Source of the DNA: Prinsepia uniflora
Taxonomy: Eukaryota > Streptophyta > Magnoliopsida > Rosales > Rosaceae
Length of the DNA: 64,000 nucleotides
Assembly: GCA_032719365.1 (NCBI GenBank)
Contig: CM064870.1
Location: 22,200,738-22,264,737 of the forward strand
Direction of reading: 5' to 3'
Both the position numbers and the translations under genes were made by a program. Shown piece by piece: positions 23,376 to 34,490 of the stretch (position 1 is its first letter; each line of letters starts with the position of its first letter). A model generated the notes under the pieces. It saw only the letters and a list, made by a program, of their open reading frames with translations, did no database searches and was not told where the DNA came from.

Positions 23376-24215
23376 GAGGCTCCTTTGAACGGAGTGAAGT
23401 TTGGCGTTGCAAACCTTTGAGGGAATGGCTCTTCCTCAATATCCCTTACAAAAGGCGTAGAGATCTGTATCTGGCGACGTAGATCGTCCTCTAGATCTCC
23501 ATCTCGTTGAACACAAAGATGCATGTTCAACATTCTTTGAACATCATTAGCCCGCAGCGCACCTTGCTGAGGCGGTGAGTCATTTCGTGCTAATCGTCGA
23601 GAACCTCCTTGAGCCTCTCCCCTTGATCTCTGAGATCGCGCATTGGAGTAGGATTTATCCTCCCTTTCACGACCTTGGGCAGATCATCTTGGGGCTTTAT
23701 GTGTAGTCTATTGCCCCCTGCTCCCATGTGAACGCACTGCTCGTGAAGTTGCCCTGATCCTACTTCCAAGTCTCTCATGTACCGATGGCCTTGGGAGTTG
23801 AGGGCGCCTTTCCTTGTGGGGCTGACTTTCCTCACCAGAGTCACTTAGAGAGGTATTATGTGACATTGTTTGACAGCGGACCATTTCTTTCCCAGGTCGC
23901 CTTGGAGCATTCTCTTTTCTTCCACGTGACGTGGAATGTCTGTTTAGTTCTTGGACTGTTCTTTCAGTCAAGAGTCGCTGTAAGAGCTCTGACTGAAGTT
24001 GAACTTGGCTGCTCAACCTTTCTACTTGTAGAGCCAATTTTTCTTGAGGGAGTTGGTGGTAACTATTCCCCGAGACGTCGTGACGCCCATCCAGAAAGTC
24101 CCTTAGATCTATGTTTATTGTGGGTTGATCTTGCCATGATGCGCTTCCTATCAATTGCCCGCTTGTTTGTTGCAAGGTCGAAATTTCTTACCCTAGCGTG
24201 GGCATTTGGTTAGCT
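23376..24215 (-). pseudogene. Tat gag, 5' part
   Basis: Minus-strand segments: 23,708-24,175 (a hydrophilic N-terminal region with coiled-coil character, QVQLQSELLQRLL), then 23,590-23,844 in another frame, then 23,376-23,533 with FVRDIEEEPFPQRFATPNF and FTPFKGASD. The latter is the standard start of the plant gypsy capsid region, and it breaks exactly at the duplication gaggc. Its continuation is at 13,249 and below. Confidence 0.8.
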
Positions 24216-24635
24216 GGAGAGGGGAATGCTCTGAAGCTGAAGGTTGTCTGCTCTTCATGCGTCTCCATGGGCGCTTCTATGGATACTCGCCTGGGTCGAG
24301 TTGGCCGCTCTTCCGGAGTCTCTATGCGAGCCTCATTCCTCATCTGAGCAGTTGAGGCAGAAACACCTTCTCCAGCTGATCAAACAGATCGACGAACCCT
24401 AGCCATGTCGAACCAAAGAATCTTAAGCAGGAAAGTTGTTGACAGATGATTTGAACAACGTTCAAAATCTTCGAACAATGTCGATAACGACGAACGAGAA
24501 AAGATGAACGATGAATAATTTCCTGAAGAACGATGAACAATTTCCTGAAGAACGATGAACACCGTTGAAAAACGATGAACAACCGAGAGAGCTTCTTCTG
24601 AGTATTCCTCAATTTCTCTCAATGAAAGCACCAAT
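24216..24635 (-). promoter_or_regulatory. Tat 5' leader with primer-binding site
   Basis: Untranslated leader. On the minus strand ATTGGTGCTTTCATTGAGAG (about 24,616-24,635) follows the LTR end CAACA directly and is the candidate primer-binding site; I could not assign the tRNA. 24,480-24,575 contains two to four direct copies of a word like TCCTGAAGAACGATGAACAA. Confidence 0.65.
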
Positions 24636-25216
24636 TGTTGAATCAAAAATCGAACCCTCCGCGAAAAGTCCTTAGAATTCCTGAAAACAGAAAACAATTA
24701 ACTATCGTTGCCTCGATCGATTACCCGGGGGGTTGTTCGTCCAAGAACATTCCGATGCTTAAGTTAGCTTTGAGAGAGGAAAAGGATATACTTCGAAGCG
24801 AAGAATCGACGTCCCTTGGAAATGAAATGTGCTCCGCTATTTATAGGAAAATCTTTCGAGCCTCGGAGCGTTCTAATTGGTCGGTTGAATTTGTAATTAA
24901 TAAATAATATATTATTAATAAAATATATTATTTCATAATTATAATAATGGCTCATCATGATAATAATGGCAATTATTGTATTTTAACATTAATACTAATT
25001 GTTCGTTACTAAGAATAACGACAATTAACTCTCGGGGAGAATATTAATATTACAGAGATTTTAACCCGATTAAATACCGTATTTAGCTGGTAATAGATTA
25101 TTTAATGTGTGGGTGTTTTCAAATGATTAGCGTTATTACCAGGGGCAATTTGGTCATTTTGGAAATTATGGGCCACGTGGCAGCTCCACAATTCTTGGAT
25201 GATTTTGGGTTCCTCA
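24636..25216 (-). repeat. 5' LTR of the Tat element, with TATA box
   Basis: 581 bp, plus-strand ends TGTTGAATCA and TTCCTCA, followed by the duplication tccag. CTATTTATAG at 24,837-24,846 reads CTATAAATAG on the minus strand, a canonical TATA box driving transcription toward gag. The same box is kept in the 3' LTR at about 1,780. Many substitutions against 1,580-2,161 mark an old insertion. Confidence 0.88.
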
Positions 25217-25221
25217 TCCAG

Positions 25222-25484
25222 TAACACTACGGCTATAAGCCATTAAATTCGCACGAACATTAATCTCGCTCGGGACCCAACCTCTCGCAAAACGCGGCAT
25301 CCTCTGCCAAACTAACCTCACACAATTGCACCTCGTTTCAAACGTACTCGAACTATGGTCGATTCTACCGAATCCTCGTACTAGTACCCTAACTATCAGG
25401 TTGATGATGGGTTGTTACGACTGCAGAGACATCACATCCTCAATATGCGCGCACTCTGAGAGCAAACCTGCTTTGATACCAAAT
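25222..25484 (-). mobile_element. Outer LARD-like element, interior and primer-binding site
   Basis: The remainder of the interior split by the Tat insertion. Next to the LTR, the minus strand reads AATTTGGTATCAAAGCAGG (about 25,466-25,484), an initiator tRNA-Met type primer-binding site with one change (AAAGC for AGAGC). No coding sequence. Confidence 0.7.
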
Positions 25485-27781
25485 TGACAGGACCCGTCCC
25501 GAATCCCCTGGGATTAACGTGGGACGTGCCTGCTCCCATCTGACACAAGTGTCAGACCAGGGACAATTCCGTCTTTAGCCCCATCGGGACTACCAGAGAG
25601 CGCCAGGATCCGGAGGAGGAAGGTGATGTCTCGGTCTCTGCTACAACCTGTATCCGCGATCAACCTGAAGGGCATTAAAAACATCAAAACTGTGAGTGGA
25701 AAAAACAAAGATTTTATAAAAACATTTTCATAAAAGACCTTTATGTCCTTCACTAAAAAGTATACATGCATTCGAAAACCATTTCTCAACATAGAACACG
25801 GGGCCTTGGCCCAAAATCCAAATCAAGTGGGAACTCGTTCCAAATCCAACACATGTGGGTCTCAGCCCAAAACCATCTCCGTGAAATCTCATACACATAT
25901 ACATATATACATATATAACCCATCCTAGACATCCTCTTATGTCAACTCGGGGCACACAGCCCCTAGGGAACTAATCCCCGATATATGTCACGATTTCAGG
26001 GTCAGTCACGATTTCAATCAGAGTGATGCGTGCAACCATCAGTCCAGGACTGCTCTCAATCCTAGTATGTCGACGTGAATGTATCAACCGACGCGACCAC
26101 CTCTAGAACATGGTGCACCCAACCGATTGGTCTCTATACCTTCAGCACTCTGAAGTTGAGCCTTCAGTGGCTGCTCGAAAACGAAACGTGCATCGTGACC
26201 TCTCCGGAGAGAACACATCCCCAGTCTGGAGGCAATTGTCATGTCGTCTGTCGCCGTGCACACAGCACCTGTCGCGACCTCGACTCAGACCCATAGGTCA
26301 TCAATAGGGTCCTATGCCCGAATCAAAACCAAAACCAAATGGGTCTCATGCCCTGTTTTACCTTTCAAAACCATTTCATTCAAAACCAAAACCATCAACA
26401 AGTATAAGCACGTATAAAACCGAAAACCTCGAAGTACATGCCCATACATAAACACACACACAAAATGCACTCATGGAATCACAAAAAATGTATTAAAATA
26501 CTTATAAAACATTTATGCATGTATCGATTCATAAAAGAAAGTCCATTCACAGGTCGTCCGAGCTGCTGCCTCGATACGCGTAATGTACGCCTTTCCGGGC
26601 CAATCACTGTCTCCGGCGTTCCTAAACCTGTCCAAATCACTTTAGAGGGTTACTATCTAGCTAATTAGCTCCTCACTAAAGCCCTGTAATTTTCCGGAAA
26701 TTTTAACTATTTTTAAACGCGATCCTAAACTTTCGAACAGCCCGAACTATATGGAGACGATGTCCGATCGACTCGAAACCAGCCCCAAAATGTTCGTTAC
26801 ATCGAATAGATGATTTCACATGTTGGAACTGTCCCTAAAAACCTCCCCACGCACCGCCTGAAGGCCCTGTGCGTGGGCTTCACGCGCTTGTACAGGGTTG
26901 TCTTCAACCTCTAACTGACCGGGTCCGACCAGCCGGTCCGGTTCTCCTCTGTAATCCGGTCCAACCCCATAACTCGGTCAATTTTCATCCTTTTTCCTCC
27001 AATCCAATTCCATTCTTCTTATTTCGATCCTAGGAATCAAAATATGCAATTAAAATCACCCAAAACCCACAAAACCTCAACGGTTAAAAAACTTCCTGCA
27101 CGGTTCAATTATCCCAGTTTTCTCCCAGGGCCCCTCAGCCATCAACCACCACCTAAAACCTTCCTAAAACCTTCCTAACAACCTAACAAACCTATTCTAA
27201 TTGATTAAAATCGTCCATAACGTGCAAAATCAAAATTAAAGAAAAATGGGAAAAACCGAGCTTACCTTGCTCGAGGTTCCTCTGCCATCCACGGCGGCGT
27301 CGCCCTTGGCCAGTCACCATCCTCATAGCCCTCACCTCACTCTTTGAGCTTCACACATGATCAGAGGGGGAATGGGTTTGGATTGGGTTGAAGGGTTGAT
27401 CGGGTTTGGTGGAAAATGATCGTACAAGGGGAAGGGATATGCACGAACGGGAAAATGATGGGGAATAGATGAATGACACTTTTTATTCATCCATTGGGCC
27501 TGTCCTAAAAAGCTGGGCCCACTTAATGCCAAATGGCCCTCGTCTCGTAAAACATGCAATCGTTCGTTTGAACTTCCGTGAACCGTAACTTTTTCGTCGA
27601 ACGTCCGAATTCGACGTGTCGCCTGTCTACGGATTCGTATCGACGCGATCTACGTAACAGTCCTTGACCCTTGACCATTGGACCTCCCGGGTCAAAAGTT
27701 AACTTTTTGCCCTCGTTCAAGGGCAAAATCGGAATTTCGCCCTGAACGTCCGTTAATTTTCGTTAAGGACGGGTCGTTAGA
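25485..27781 (-). repeat. 5' LTR of the outer LARD-like element
   Basis: About 2.3 kb. The plus-strand left end TGACAGGACCCG is the reverse of the LTR end CGGGTCCTGTCA. The right end GACGGGTCGTTAGA corresponds to the LTR start TGTAACGACCCGTC with one change. It contains the hairpin domain (25,690-26,552; outer arms CTGTGAGTGGA and TCCATTCACAG, hairpins such as GGGCCTTGGCCC at 25,801), the conserved GTCGATCGGACACC-like block (about 26,760) and, on the minus strand, donor-like AAG|GTAAG (27,265) and acceptor-like CTTCAG|GTTG (25,665). The insertion cuts the FRS pseudogene at 27,782. Confidence 0.85.
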
Positions 27782-29571
27782 GTACTCACATGTAGTCTCA
27801 GCCTTTCCTACTTTATAAATACTGGACTTAAGTAAACTCATGTACCCGTCTTGGAAAAGTTTAAAAACTTCAGGTGTATAAACCTCTACTGCATGCAACA
27901 TCTCTTTCTTAATTTTTAAATTTGGAGTTGTGTGCATTATCTTAAAATCAGGAATTAATTCTTCATATCGCCGATCTTCCAGAACTCTCTCAAAATGTCC
28001 AAAGAAGCGGGAAAGATTATGACTTGGCATCAATTACTTCTTTAAGACATTGTTCACACTTTCACTAAATTGTGTATTCTTCATGCCAGCTATGAAAGTG
28101 TGTCTCCCATACACCAATGCCCATTTTTCCTTCAAAGCAAATAACTCTTGTAGCCATGTATTCTCTTTGAGCTTATAATGTTCAAGCATATGATTCCATG
28201 CAGATAGCCATTCATCTTCATCCTCGTCGCAACATTTTGATAAATATGCCAAAACACATAGTCGATGGTGAGCCTCTGGAAACACTTCTGAAACTGCTTT
28301 TGTCATTGCTGCAGATTGGTATGTAAGTATAGTTTGTGGCTTTTTTTCAGACATTGTTCTAAGGAAAGTCTTAAATAGCCATGTGAAAGAGAGTAAAGTT
28401 TCATCATATGATAAAACTGCACCAAAAACCACAGACTGCTTATGATGGTTAACACCAACAAATGGTGCAAATGGCGTACCATATTCATTCATGTAAAAAA
28501 CAATAACATCACCAAAGAGACTGTAATCACTTATGGAATACGTATCTGCCCAAAATATACTTATGATCATATCATCCTCATCAACTTGAATTGAATAAAA
28601 AAAAGTTGGATTATCTGCATGCATGCTTTGAAAATATTGCAAGATAGCTCATGCAACTCCCTTCTCCATTTTTATCTTCCTCTATCTATGAATGTAATTC
28701 CGATAATCCTTATCTAGAAAACTAATATTCTCTCGCTCTCCAACTTTTCTACCCTTTAATTCAACTGTTGCTTTTATTGATATCCTTGATTTATCTGCAT
28801 CATTAGCATGTGCCTTTTGAGCTTTGCACATACCACGATTAATATTTAGCATATGTTTCAAAGGTGTTCATATAAAATCATGATTATGATTCGCTTCAAA
28901 CGATGAGATTTTAAATTTTCTATTTTTTGAAGTAGATAAGTCATATGAGCTCCACAACCAACCCTTGTAATTGGTAAAGAATATGAAGCCCATCAGTTGG
29001 CCTTCTTTGACGTTCTTTGAGTAACAATAAACTAATTTCCGTATAATGCCTTTCTTATTTTTCTTCCTCACATCGAAACCATTTTTCCCACCATAATTGA
29101 CATAAGCTTTGTAAGCAATCTCATAAGAACTAAATTTGATTCAAATAAGTAATTCTTCCATTCTCTCTTGCTCTTTGTTTGGCTCATGATTTATAGAAAA
29201 ATCAATATTTTGTGAATGAAAAGATGGTAAACCACATTGTTCCTCTAATTGCAAATTTTCTTCCCCACCATTTAACGATTCACTACATAATATATTTGAA
29301 TGTTCCTCATCCTGTATTATATATATACATTCGAAGAGAATGAATATGTTACCTAAAAAAACACCTCTACACTAAACAAAACATCGCTAACATATTATTT
29401 TAGTACAATCTTGATATGAAACAAAATTGATATCTAATGACCATCCATAAAAAACCAAAAGCAAAAGCAAAAGCAAAAGCAATATATCAATTAATTTCAT
29501 ACTCGTGACAGTTTGGGTTTGAAAAAAGTACCTGCAATTGTGCTCCTAGGTCTTCCTCATAGCTGCCCATG
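27782..29571 (-). pseudogene. FAR1-related sequence (FRS), interrupted pseudogene
   Basis: Minus strand. A start MGSYEEDLGAQLQ at 29,571 is followed by an intron with GT...AG ends. The next exon (from about 29,312) gives DEEHSNILC, then the FAR1 DNA-binding domain (KAYVNYGGKNGFDVRKKNKKG, then SFEANHNHDF). 28,034-28,642 encodes the MULE-transposase-like core (SIFWADTYSISDYSLFGDVI, APFVGVNHHKQ, RLCVLAYLSKC, WALVYGRHTF). 27,782-28,033 continues in a shifted frame (FFGHFERVLEDRRYEEL, VYTPEVFKLFQD). FRS proteins are domesticated Mutator-like transposases acting as nuclear transcription factors. At least four in-frame stops, a frameshift and the LTR insertion at 27,781, which removes the SWIM zinc finger, make this a pseudogene. 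Confidence 0.85.
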
Positions 29572-29840
29572 ATAGTAACAAAGAAGACAAAAAGGCTGTT
29601 GTGGGTTGCTTTGAGTTCTTGTAGAGCCTTCTCTTCTCTTAAGAGTATTGAGTGGGTCTCTTACGGCTGTGTAAGTTTTTTTTTTTTGTTTTTTGGATTT
29701 TAAGTGGAATCCAAAGGTCAACATATGATTGGACCATGTCAAGGCGTGGTATGATGGCATCCCAGTGATCTACTGATATCCAGCTGATGCCGATCTCGAG
29801 TTACTGAAAACCTCCCCGAACTCTTAACTCTCTTTCATCA
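29572..29840. promoter_or_regulatory. Upstream region of the SARD4-like gene
   Basis: 269 bp between the FRS pseudogene start and the SARD4-like ATG. It contains a T-run at 29,680-29,690. I see no certain TATA box. It could once have served both divergent genes. Confidence 0.35.
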
Positions 29841-30845
29841 ATGGCCTTGGCATCTAAGTCAACCACCATAACATTCCCAATCTCCATCACCAGCGATTCT
29901 CTAAACTCTATTCTCTCCCACCAGACTCTTATAAACCACTTCCAATCTTCGCTCCCCACCGTCTCAGCCTCTCTTTGTTCCCCAATCCGCCAAAGCTACG
30001 ACGTTTCATCCTCTTCCTCTCTCCTCCTCATGCCTTCCTGGTCCTCATCCCCTTCCCTCCCCTACTTGGGCGTCAAGCTCGTCACCTACTTCCCCCAAAA
30101 CTCCGCCCTAAACTTACCCGGAATCCACGCAAGCTACGTGCTCTTCAGCTCCACAACTGGCCAAACCCTCGCCACCATCGACGGCACCGCCCTCACCCTT
30201 TACAGAACCGCCTGTGTTTCCGGCTTGGCTTCAAGGATTTTGTCCAGAAACGACAGCAGAGTCCTAGTCATGGTCGGTGCAGGTGCTCTGGTGCCACATT
30301 TGATCAGAGCCCATCTCGTGGCAAGGCCTAGTTTGAAGAAGGTGATCATATGGAATCGGACGGTGGAAAAGGCGAGATCGTTGGCATTGAAACTGCAAGA
30401 AAGTGCGGGGCTTGATGGGGTTTGTTTTGAGAGCAATGGGTGCTTGGATGAGGTGGTGGGGCTGGGGGACATTGTGAGCTGCGCCACCAATTCGGAGGTT
30501 GCGCTGGTGAAGGGAGAGAAGCTGAAGATCGGGGCGCATTTGGACTTGGTGGGATCATTCAAGCATTCAATGAAGGAGTGTGATGATGACGCGGTGAGGA
30601 GAGGGAAGGTTTTTGTGGATAATGAGGCAGCGGTGGTGGAAGCGGGGGAGCTGGTGGGTGCATTTGAGAGAGGGGTGATTCAGAAGGCAGATGTTTGTGG
30701 GATGTTGGTGGAATTGATCAAGGGGGAGAAGGTTGGGAGAAGAAGCTGTGAGGAGATCACTGTGTTTAAGTCAGTGGGTTCTGCAGTTGTGGACATTCTT
30801 GCCGCACAGTTAGTATATGAAACCTACATCCATCAAAATCAGTGA
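29841..30845 (+). CDS. SARD4: SARD4-like / ornithine cyclodeaminase-mu-crystallin family reductase
   Basis: A single-exon gene of 334 residues, intact from ATG to TGA and close to the family length of about 320-330. The N-terminal half carries LGVKLVTYFPQN (residues 76-87) and DGTALTLYRTACVSGLASR (114-132), the substrate-side motifs of ornithine cyclodeaminase/mu-crystallin proteins. A Rossmann nucleotide-binding turn VGAGAL (145-150) is followed by IIWNRTVEKARSLA (169-182). The C-terminus has IVSCATNSEVALVKG and GAHLDLVGSF. In Arabidopsis, SARD4 reduces dehydropipecolate to pipecolic acid in plastids, upstream of systemic acquired resistance. The first 35 residues are rich in S/T/A and could be a transit peptide. 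The orthology call is from recognition, not a tree. Confidence 0.9.
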   Translation: MALASKSTTITFPISITSDSLNSILSHQTLINHFQSSLPTVSASLCSPIRQSYDVSSSSSLLLMPSWSSSPSLPYLGVKLVTYFPQNSALNLPGIHASYVLFSSTTGQTLATIDGTALTLYRTACVSGLASRILSRNDSRVLVMVGAGALVPHLIRAHLVARPSLKKVIIWNRTVEKARSLALKLQESAGLDGVCFESNGCLDEVVGLGDIVSCATNSEVALVKGEKLKIGAHLDLVGSFKHSMKECDDDAVRRGKVFVDNEAAVVEAGELVGAFERGVIQKADVCGMLVELIKGEKVGRRSCEEITVFKSVGSAVVDILAAQLVYETYIHQNQ

Positions 30846-31467
30846 TATGCTTCAACACGAATCGTGTTTTTCGTTTGTTAAGTTGAATATTGGGTTGCCT
30901 TAATGTGTCCAAGAACACATGAATAAAATGTTTACATCAATGAATAAAAAATCTTATATTGCTAAAATCATATATTCTGTTCTGCAATAGAATCTTACAT
31001 TGCTTAACTCACAGCATCAAAGTAACGAAATTAACGGCTAGAAAACAAAATTTAACCTGAGCTTACAATCCAATCGGTGGAAACAAAGGCAATGAATCGC
31101 TAGGATGGGTATAAAAACTGACTCAGTCACCCAGACAAAATAGATAGCTTTCTAGTTGATCAGAAAAATGGCTCTGAATGCTAATTCTCTATATTTTTGT
31201 TAAAACAAAGCATTTCTGCTTCCGAGTTACTGAAGTGTCCACTTCCTATGGAATTAGATCGAGTAGCAAGAAGAGCAAGTGAAAAATAATGTACCAGGTC
31301 AAGAGCTGAGCTGTAAAGCTTAGAATGAATTTCCATTATCATCAATTGCAATTAACAATACATGACCTGGTGGACTGCAAGAAATTTTCGGGCCCCTTCC
31401 CGACCTGAAGAAACCAGCTAGAAACAAACAAGAAGATGGCACTTGGTGTTGATAATGTTCGGTCTTG
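30846..31467. other. Convergent 3' intergenic region
   Basis: Lies between the SARD4-like gene (plus) and the At3g49140-like gene (minus). AATAAA-type polyadenylation words for the plus-strand gene lie at about 30,921 and 30,943. Nothing else is recognised. Confidence 0.5.
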
Positions 31468-34400
31468 CTAGGTTTGTTTCACTGTTTGTGGTTTGTGCTG
31501 GGTTCTTGGGAATAGAAGATCATTAAGTTGTCTCTCAGCACTGTACTCAGACGTGGCCTGAAAAGACACGGTAGACAGGGTGATTATAAACAATGCTACT
31601 TTTCACCAGCGCATATTGTATCTCATGGTTCCAAAACAGAACCAAAGGAAAGTGCAAGTACACTTTATTGTGCTTCAGAGACGAAGCAACAATATTTGGA
31701 AGATACATAACCTCATGAATTAAGGACAATTTGCATACCCGTGTACTGAGTGCAAATCGCAATGTCTGGACTTGTGTCCCTGAGCAAACCCTTAAATCAA
31801 ATCCAAGGGAATCTACACCAATAAGTACTGCCTCCTGCAATAAAAATCAACAAAGCTAACCATTTACAAGACTACAATGGTATGCCACTAACACACAGAT
31901 CTTACAAGATTTTGACAAAACTAAAAAAGTAACACTTGGAAAGGAGAGTCATTTTTCTTCTTTGTACGAAATCACATTCAAGCCTTGGTGGGACCTAAAG
32001 ATAATTTTACCACACAAATTCGCTGTTTCACTTTAAACCTTTGCTGGAGGAAATACGTTTGGAAACTTGACTACCAAGTTTAAATATGTACCTCCACTTG
32101 AAGACCCTTTAGTCTCCAACAGAGGGACTTGAGAGCTTGTGTGGTCTTTTCTCCACCAGTTTTCAGACGAGATATGATTTTGGCTGCCAAGTGCGCAATG
32201 GCATCAGGTTGAGCTTTAAAGAAGTCTTCTACTTCAACAACAGTCTGTGGAGAATTAGAACAAAAGACTAACTGTTAAAAAGCAATTGGCCAGCATTCAC
32301 TAGATTAAAAATAAAAACAATAATCTTTGCAGAAACCTGATTTCCATGTGATGAAAACAGCTAAATCTTAACCATCTCCAGTTTGTAAAATGTAGTCCCA
32401 TTTCTCGATACTTCCTCCTTATTCTCTAATTCCTCTTCCTGGACTAGACTTTCCTTGGAAGATCTTGACTCATGGCCATTGATCCTAACAGGTTTGTCTA
32501 CATCATCTTCTACAATTCTCCCAACTTGTACCCCATCCTTGCTAGATTCATGATCTGACAGATTCTTTTGTATGACAGAATGTTCTTCAATCAACGCAGG
32601 CCTTATAAGGCCTTGAATAGCCAAACTAGCTGGAGCCTGCTCCGCCCAATCTATAGGATCATCAGAAGCAACCTAAAAAGTAAAAGAAGAAACAGAATAT
32701 GAGAAACTAATTAAAGATATGATAATTTTACGAAAGACCACGAATAGGGATACAATTGCAACTAGATGCTTCGATTGTGCTACAAGTAGGCAAAAAATCA
32801 CAAGAATCCCACTCATAAGCAAAAGAGAAGCAATAGGGTTAAATGTTTCCAAATATGTATAATAAGAAATAATAAGACTTATGTCATCTTCAAGATTTCA
32901 GTTGCCAGAGATACTTCTTCGGTTCTACCTCAGTTAGCTTCTTAGCAAAATACATGGGGTGAGAATATCGCATGGTCTCCAGTTTTGCCCAGTCTCCAAG
33001 AGACTTGTCAGAATCATCCATATCGTCTTCATCTTCATCTTCAAGAACAGCAACCCAATCCTAAACGAGAATTTATTAGCTAATTAGAAATGTCTGACAA
33101 CTATACCCATGCATCTAGATCTATAGCGGAAAAAAAAACACACACACACACACACACAAAACAGACCGAATCATAGTCACCGTCTTCTTCATCATCGTCT
33201 TCCTCCTCATCCTCCTCATCATCTTCACCATCAATAGCTTCATCTTCAATCCCATCCATTTCAAAATCAATGTCAGGTAACTCCATGTCATTGATCATAT
33301 CCATGGCATCCAAGCCAATAATGACTTGCTGCATCATTATATTTGCCAACAAAAATCCATGAGAAACATTAGAGCAAAGAACTTCTGCTAGAATGCAATC
33401 ATTTCCACAAATTAATTTCAGTAATCATGTTCCTGTAATGTCTTTCTGAAAATTGCATACCACAAAGTTATTTTCTGAAGTTAGGGACTGAAAAGTGTCT
33501 TCGCTATCCTTCACTTGGAAGTAGATATCTGCAACATGCTAGAGCAAATCATAACCTCGTTCAAAAAGTGTATGATGATGAGAAACTCATACACTTGACT
33601 TACTTCCGTGTTCATCAGTTACATAAGGCAAATCTGGACAAAGAATATTTTCGTGAACCTCATCGTTGATCAAACTTGAAAACATGAGCGTTGCTTTGCT
33701 GTTAACCTGAACATACCACATAATGGCCAACATTAGCTACTAACAATGCAAAGCCTCGAAATAATAATGAGCAACCAGGCACCAACGAACAAATGAGCTG
33801 TGAGGTTATCATTAACAAGTAAGATTAAAACTCAACCATTCAAACTTGGGTCCGATTATCAGCAAGCAAATACAATGTAGTACCTCAATGATGGTTCTAG
33901 CAGATTCTGCTTCCGTAAGCGTAGCAGTTCCATTAGTCTCTAATTTGGCCTCAGCAATATCTTCAAATGGATGATATTGTCGCCTCCCATTAGGCTTTAC
34001 AGGCTCTGAACCGGGCCCTAATTGCCCGGTTGCAGCCTGAATCCTATTCTTTCCAAAATTGTTCTTTTTCGCAATTGAACCATTCTTTGATCTTCGAACC
34101 TTACTCCTGCATATAAATTCTTACCAAATTTATGCATTCCATGATATTCAACTAGCTAATTCAAAAGCAGCTCAGCTGCTCAACAATAAAAATTAGAATT
34201 GGTCAGCTCACCATGGCATACCAAAACGACCGGAGGAGCAAGAAAGGCGGCAAGAAGTGCCGTGTACTGCTCCATTCACCTCCTCCGAGCTCCACGTTGG
34301 ACGATAAGCTATACAGACAAAAGCAATGGCATTAAAACGTACTGTTTGGAAACAGAGAAAACCTAGGAAATTTTGAACAGAAAGTTCAAAGCTTAAAACT

Positions 34401-34490
34401 TATTGCTTAGCTGAGAGCAAGAGAAAGGGAATTACAAGTCATAGAGGTGGAAGGGCAGAGGTTTGCACCGGCGTAGAGTCGGACGGCCAT
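31468..34490 (-). CDS. At3g49140-like protein, 11 exons, with an in-frame stop in exon 8
   Basis: Exons (minus): 34490-34436, 34308-34212, 34106-33884, 33706-33604, 33528-33461, 33328-33167, 33060-32929, 32672-32337, 32244-32092, 31834-31739, 31557-31468. All have GT-AG ends, and the summed length of 1,515 nt is divisible by three (504 residues). Landmarks: GRRQYHPFEDIAEAKLE, CPDLPYVTDEHGN, QVIIGLDAMDMINDMELPD, an acidic Asp/Glu run, WRLKGLQVEEAVLIGVDSLG, ERQLNDLLFPR. The family is plant-specific and chloroplast-predicted; its C-terminus resembles a DUF2470/FMN-binding-fold region, and no activity is known to me. Codon 384 is TAG (32,363-32,361), within KI*LFSSHGNQ, where I expect CAG. It would remove the C-terminal 120 residues unless an alternative in-frame donor (ATG|GTTAAG, 32,372) skips it. 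It may be a pseudogene, an allele or a sequencing error. Confidence 0.85.

Larger units (their letters stand above)
1580..25216 (-). mobile_element. Tat-lineage Ty3/gypsy retrotransposon, host of two later insertions
   Basis: A complete but decayed element in minus orientation: 5' LTR 24,636-25,216, gag-pol from about 24,215 down to 8,500, then an antisense extra ORF, then 3' LTR 1,580-2,161. The 5-bp duplication tccag flanks it (1575-1579 and 25,217-25,221). Subtracting the LARD (13,250-23,375) and the solo LTR (4,289-6,354) leaves about 11.4 kb, a plausible Tat length. Lineage is inferred from the Gag zinc knuckle of CxxHxxxGHxxxxC type, the RT motif VYVDDIMVKG and an antisense ORF between pol and the 3' LTR, which is known for several Tat groups. 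The LTRs differ by several percent by eye, so it is older than the LARD inside it. Stops and frameshifts make it non-autonomous now. Confidence 0.88.

Noticed and set aside
28034..28642. Functional FAR1-like gene or autonomous Mutator element
   Set aside because: The MULE core is readable, but upstream frames have several stops, the 3' part is frameshifted and cut by an LTR, and no terminal inverted repeats were found.
32363..34490. Treating the At3g49140-like gene as a true shorter protein ending at the TAG
   Set aside because: The exons beyond the stop keep frame, splice sites and family motifs through ERQLNDLLFPR, so the stop is better explained as a recent change than as the natural terminus.
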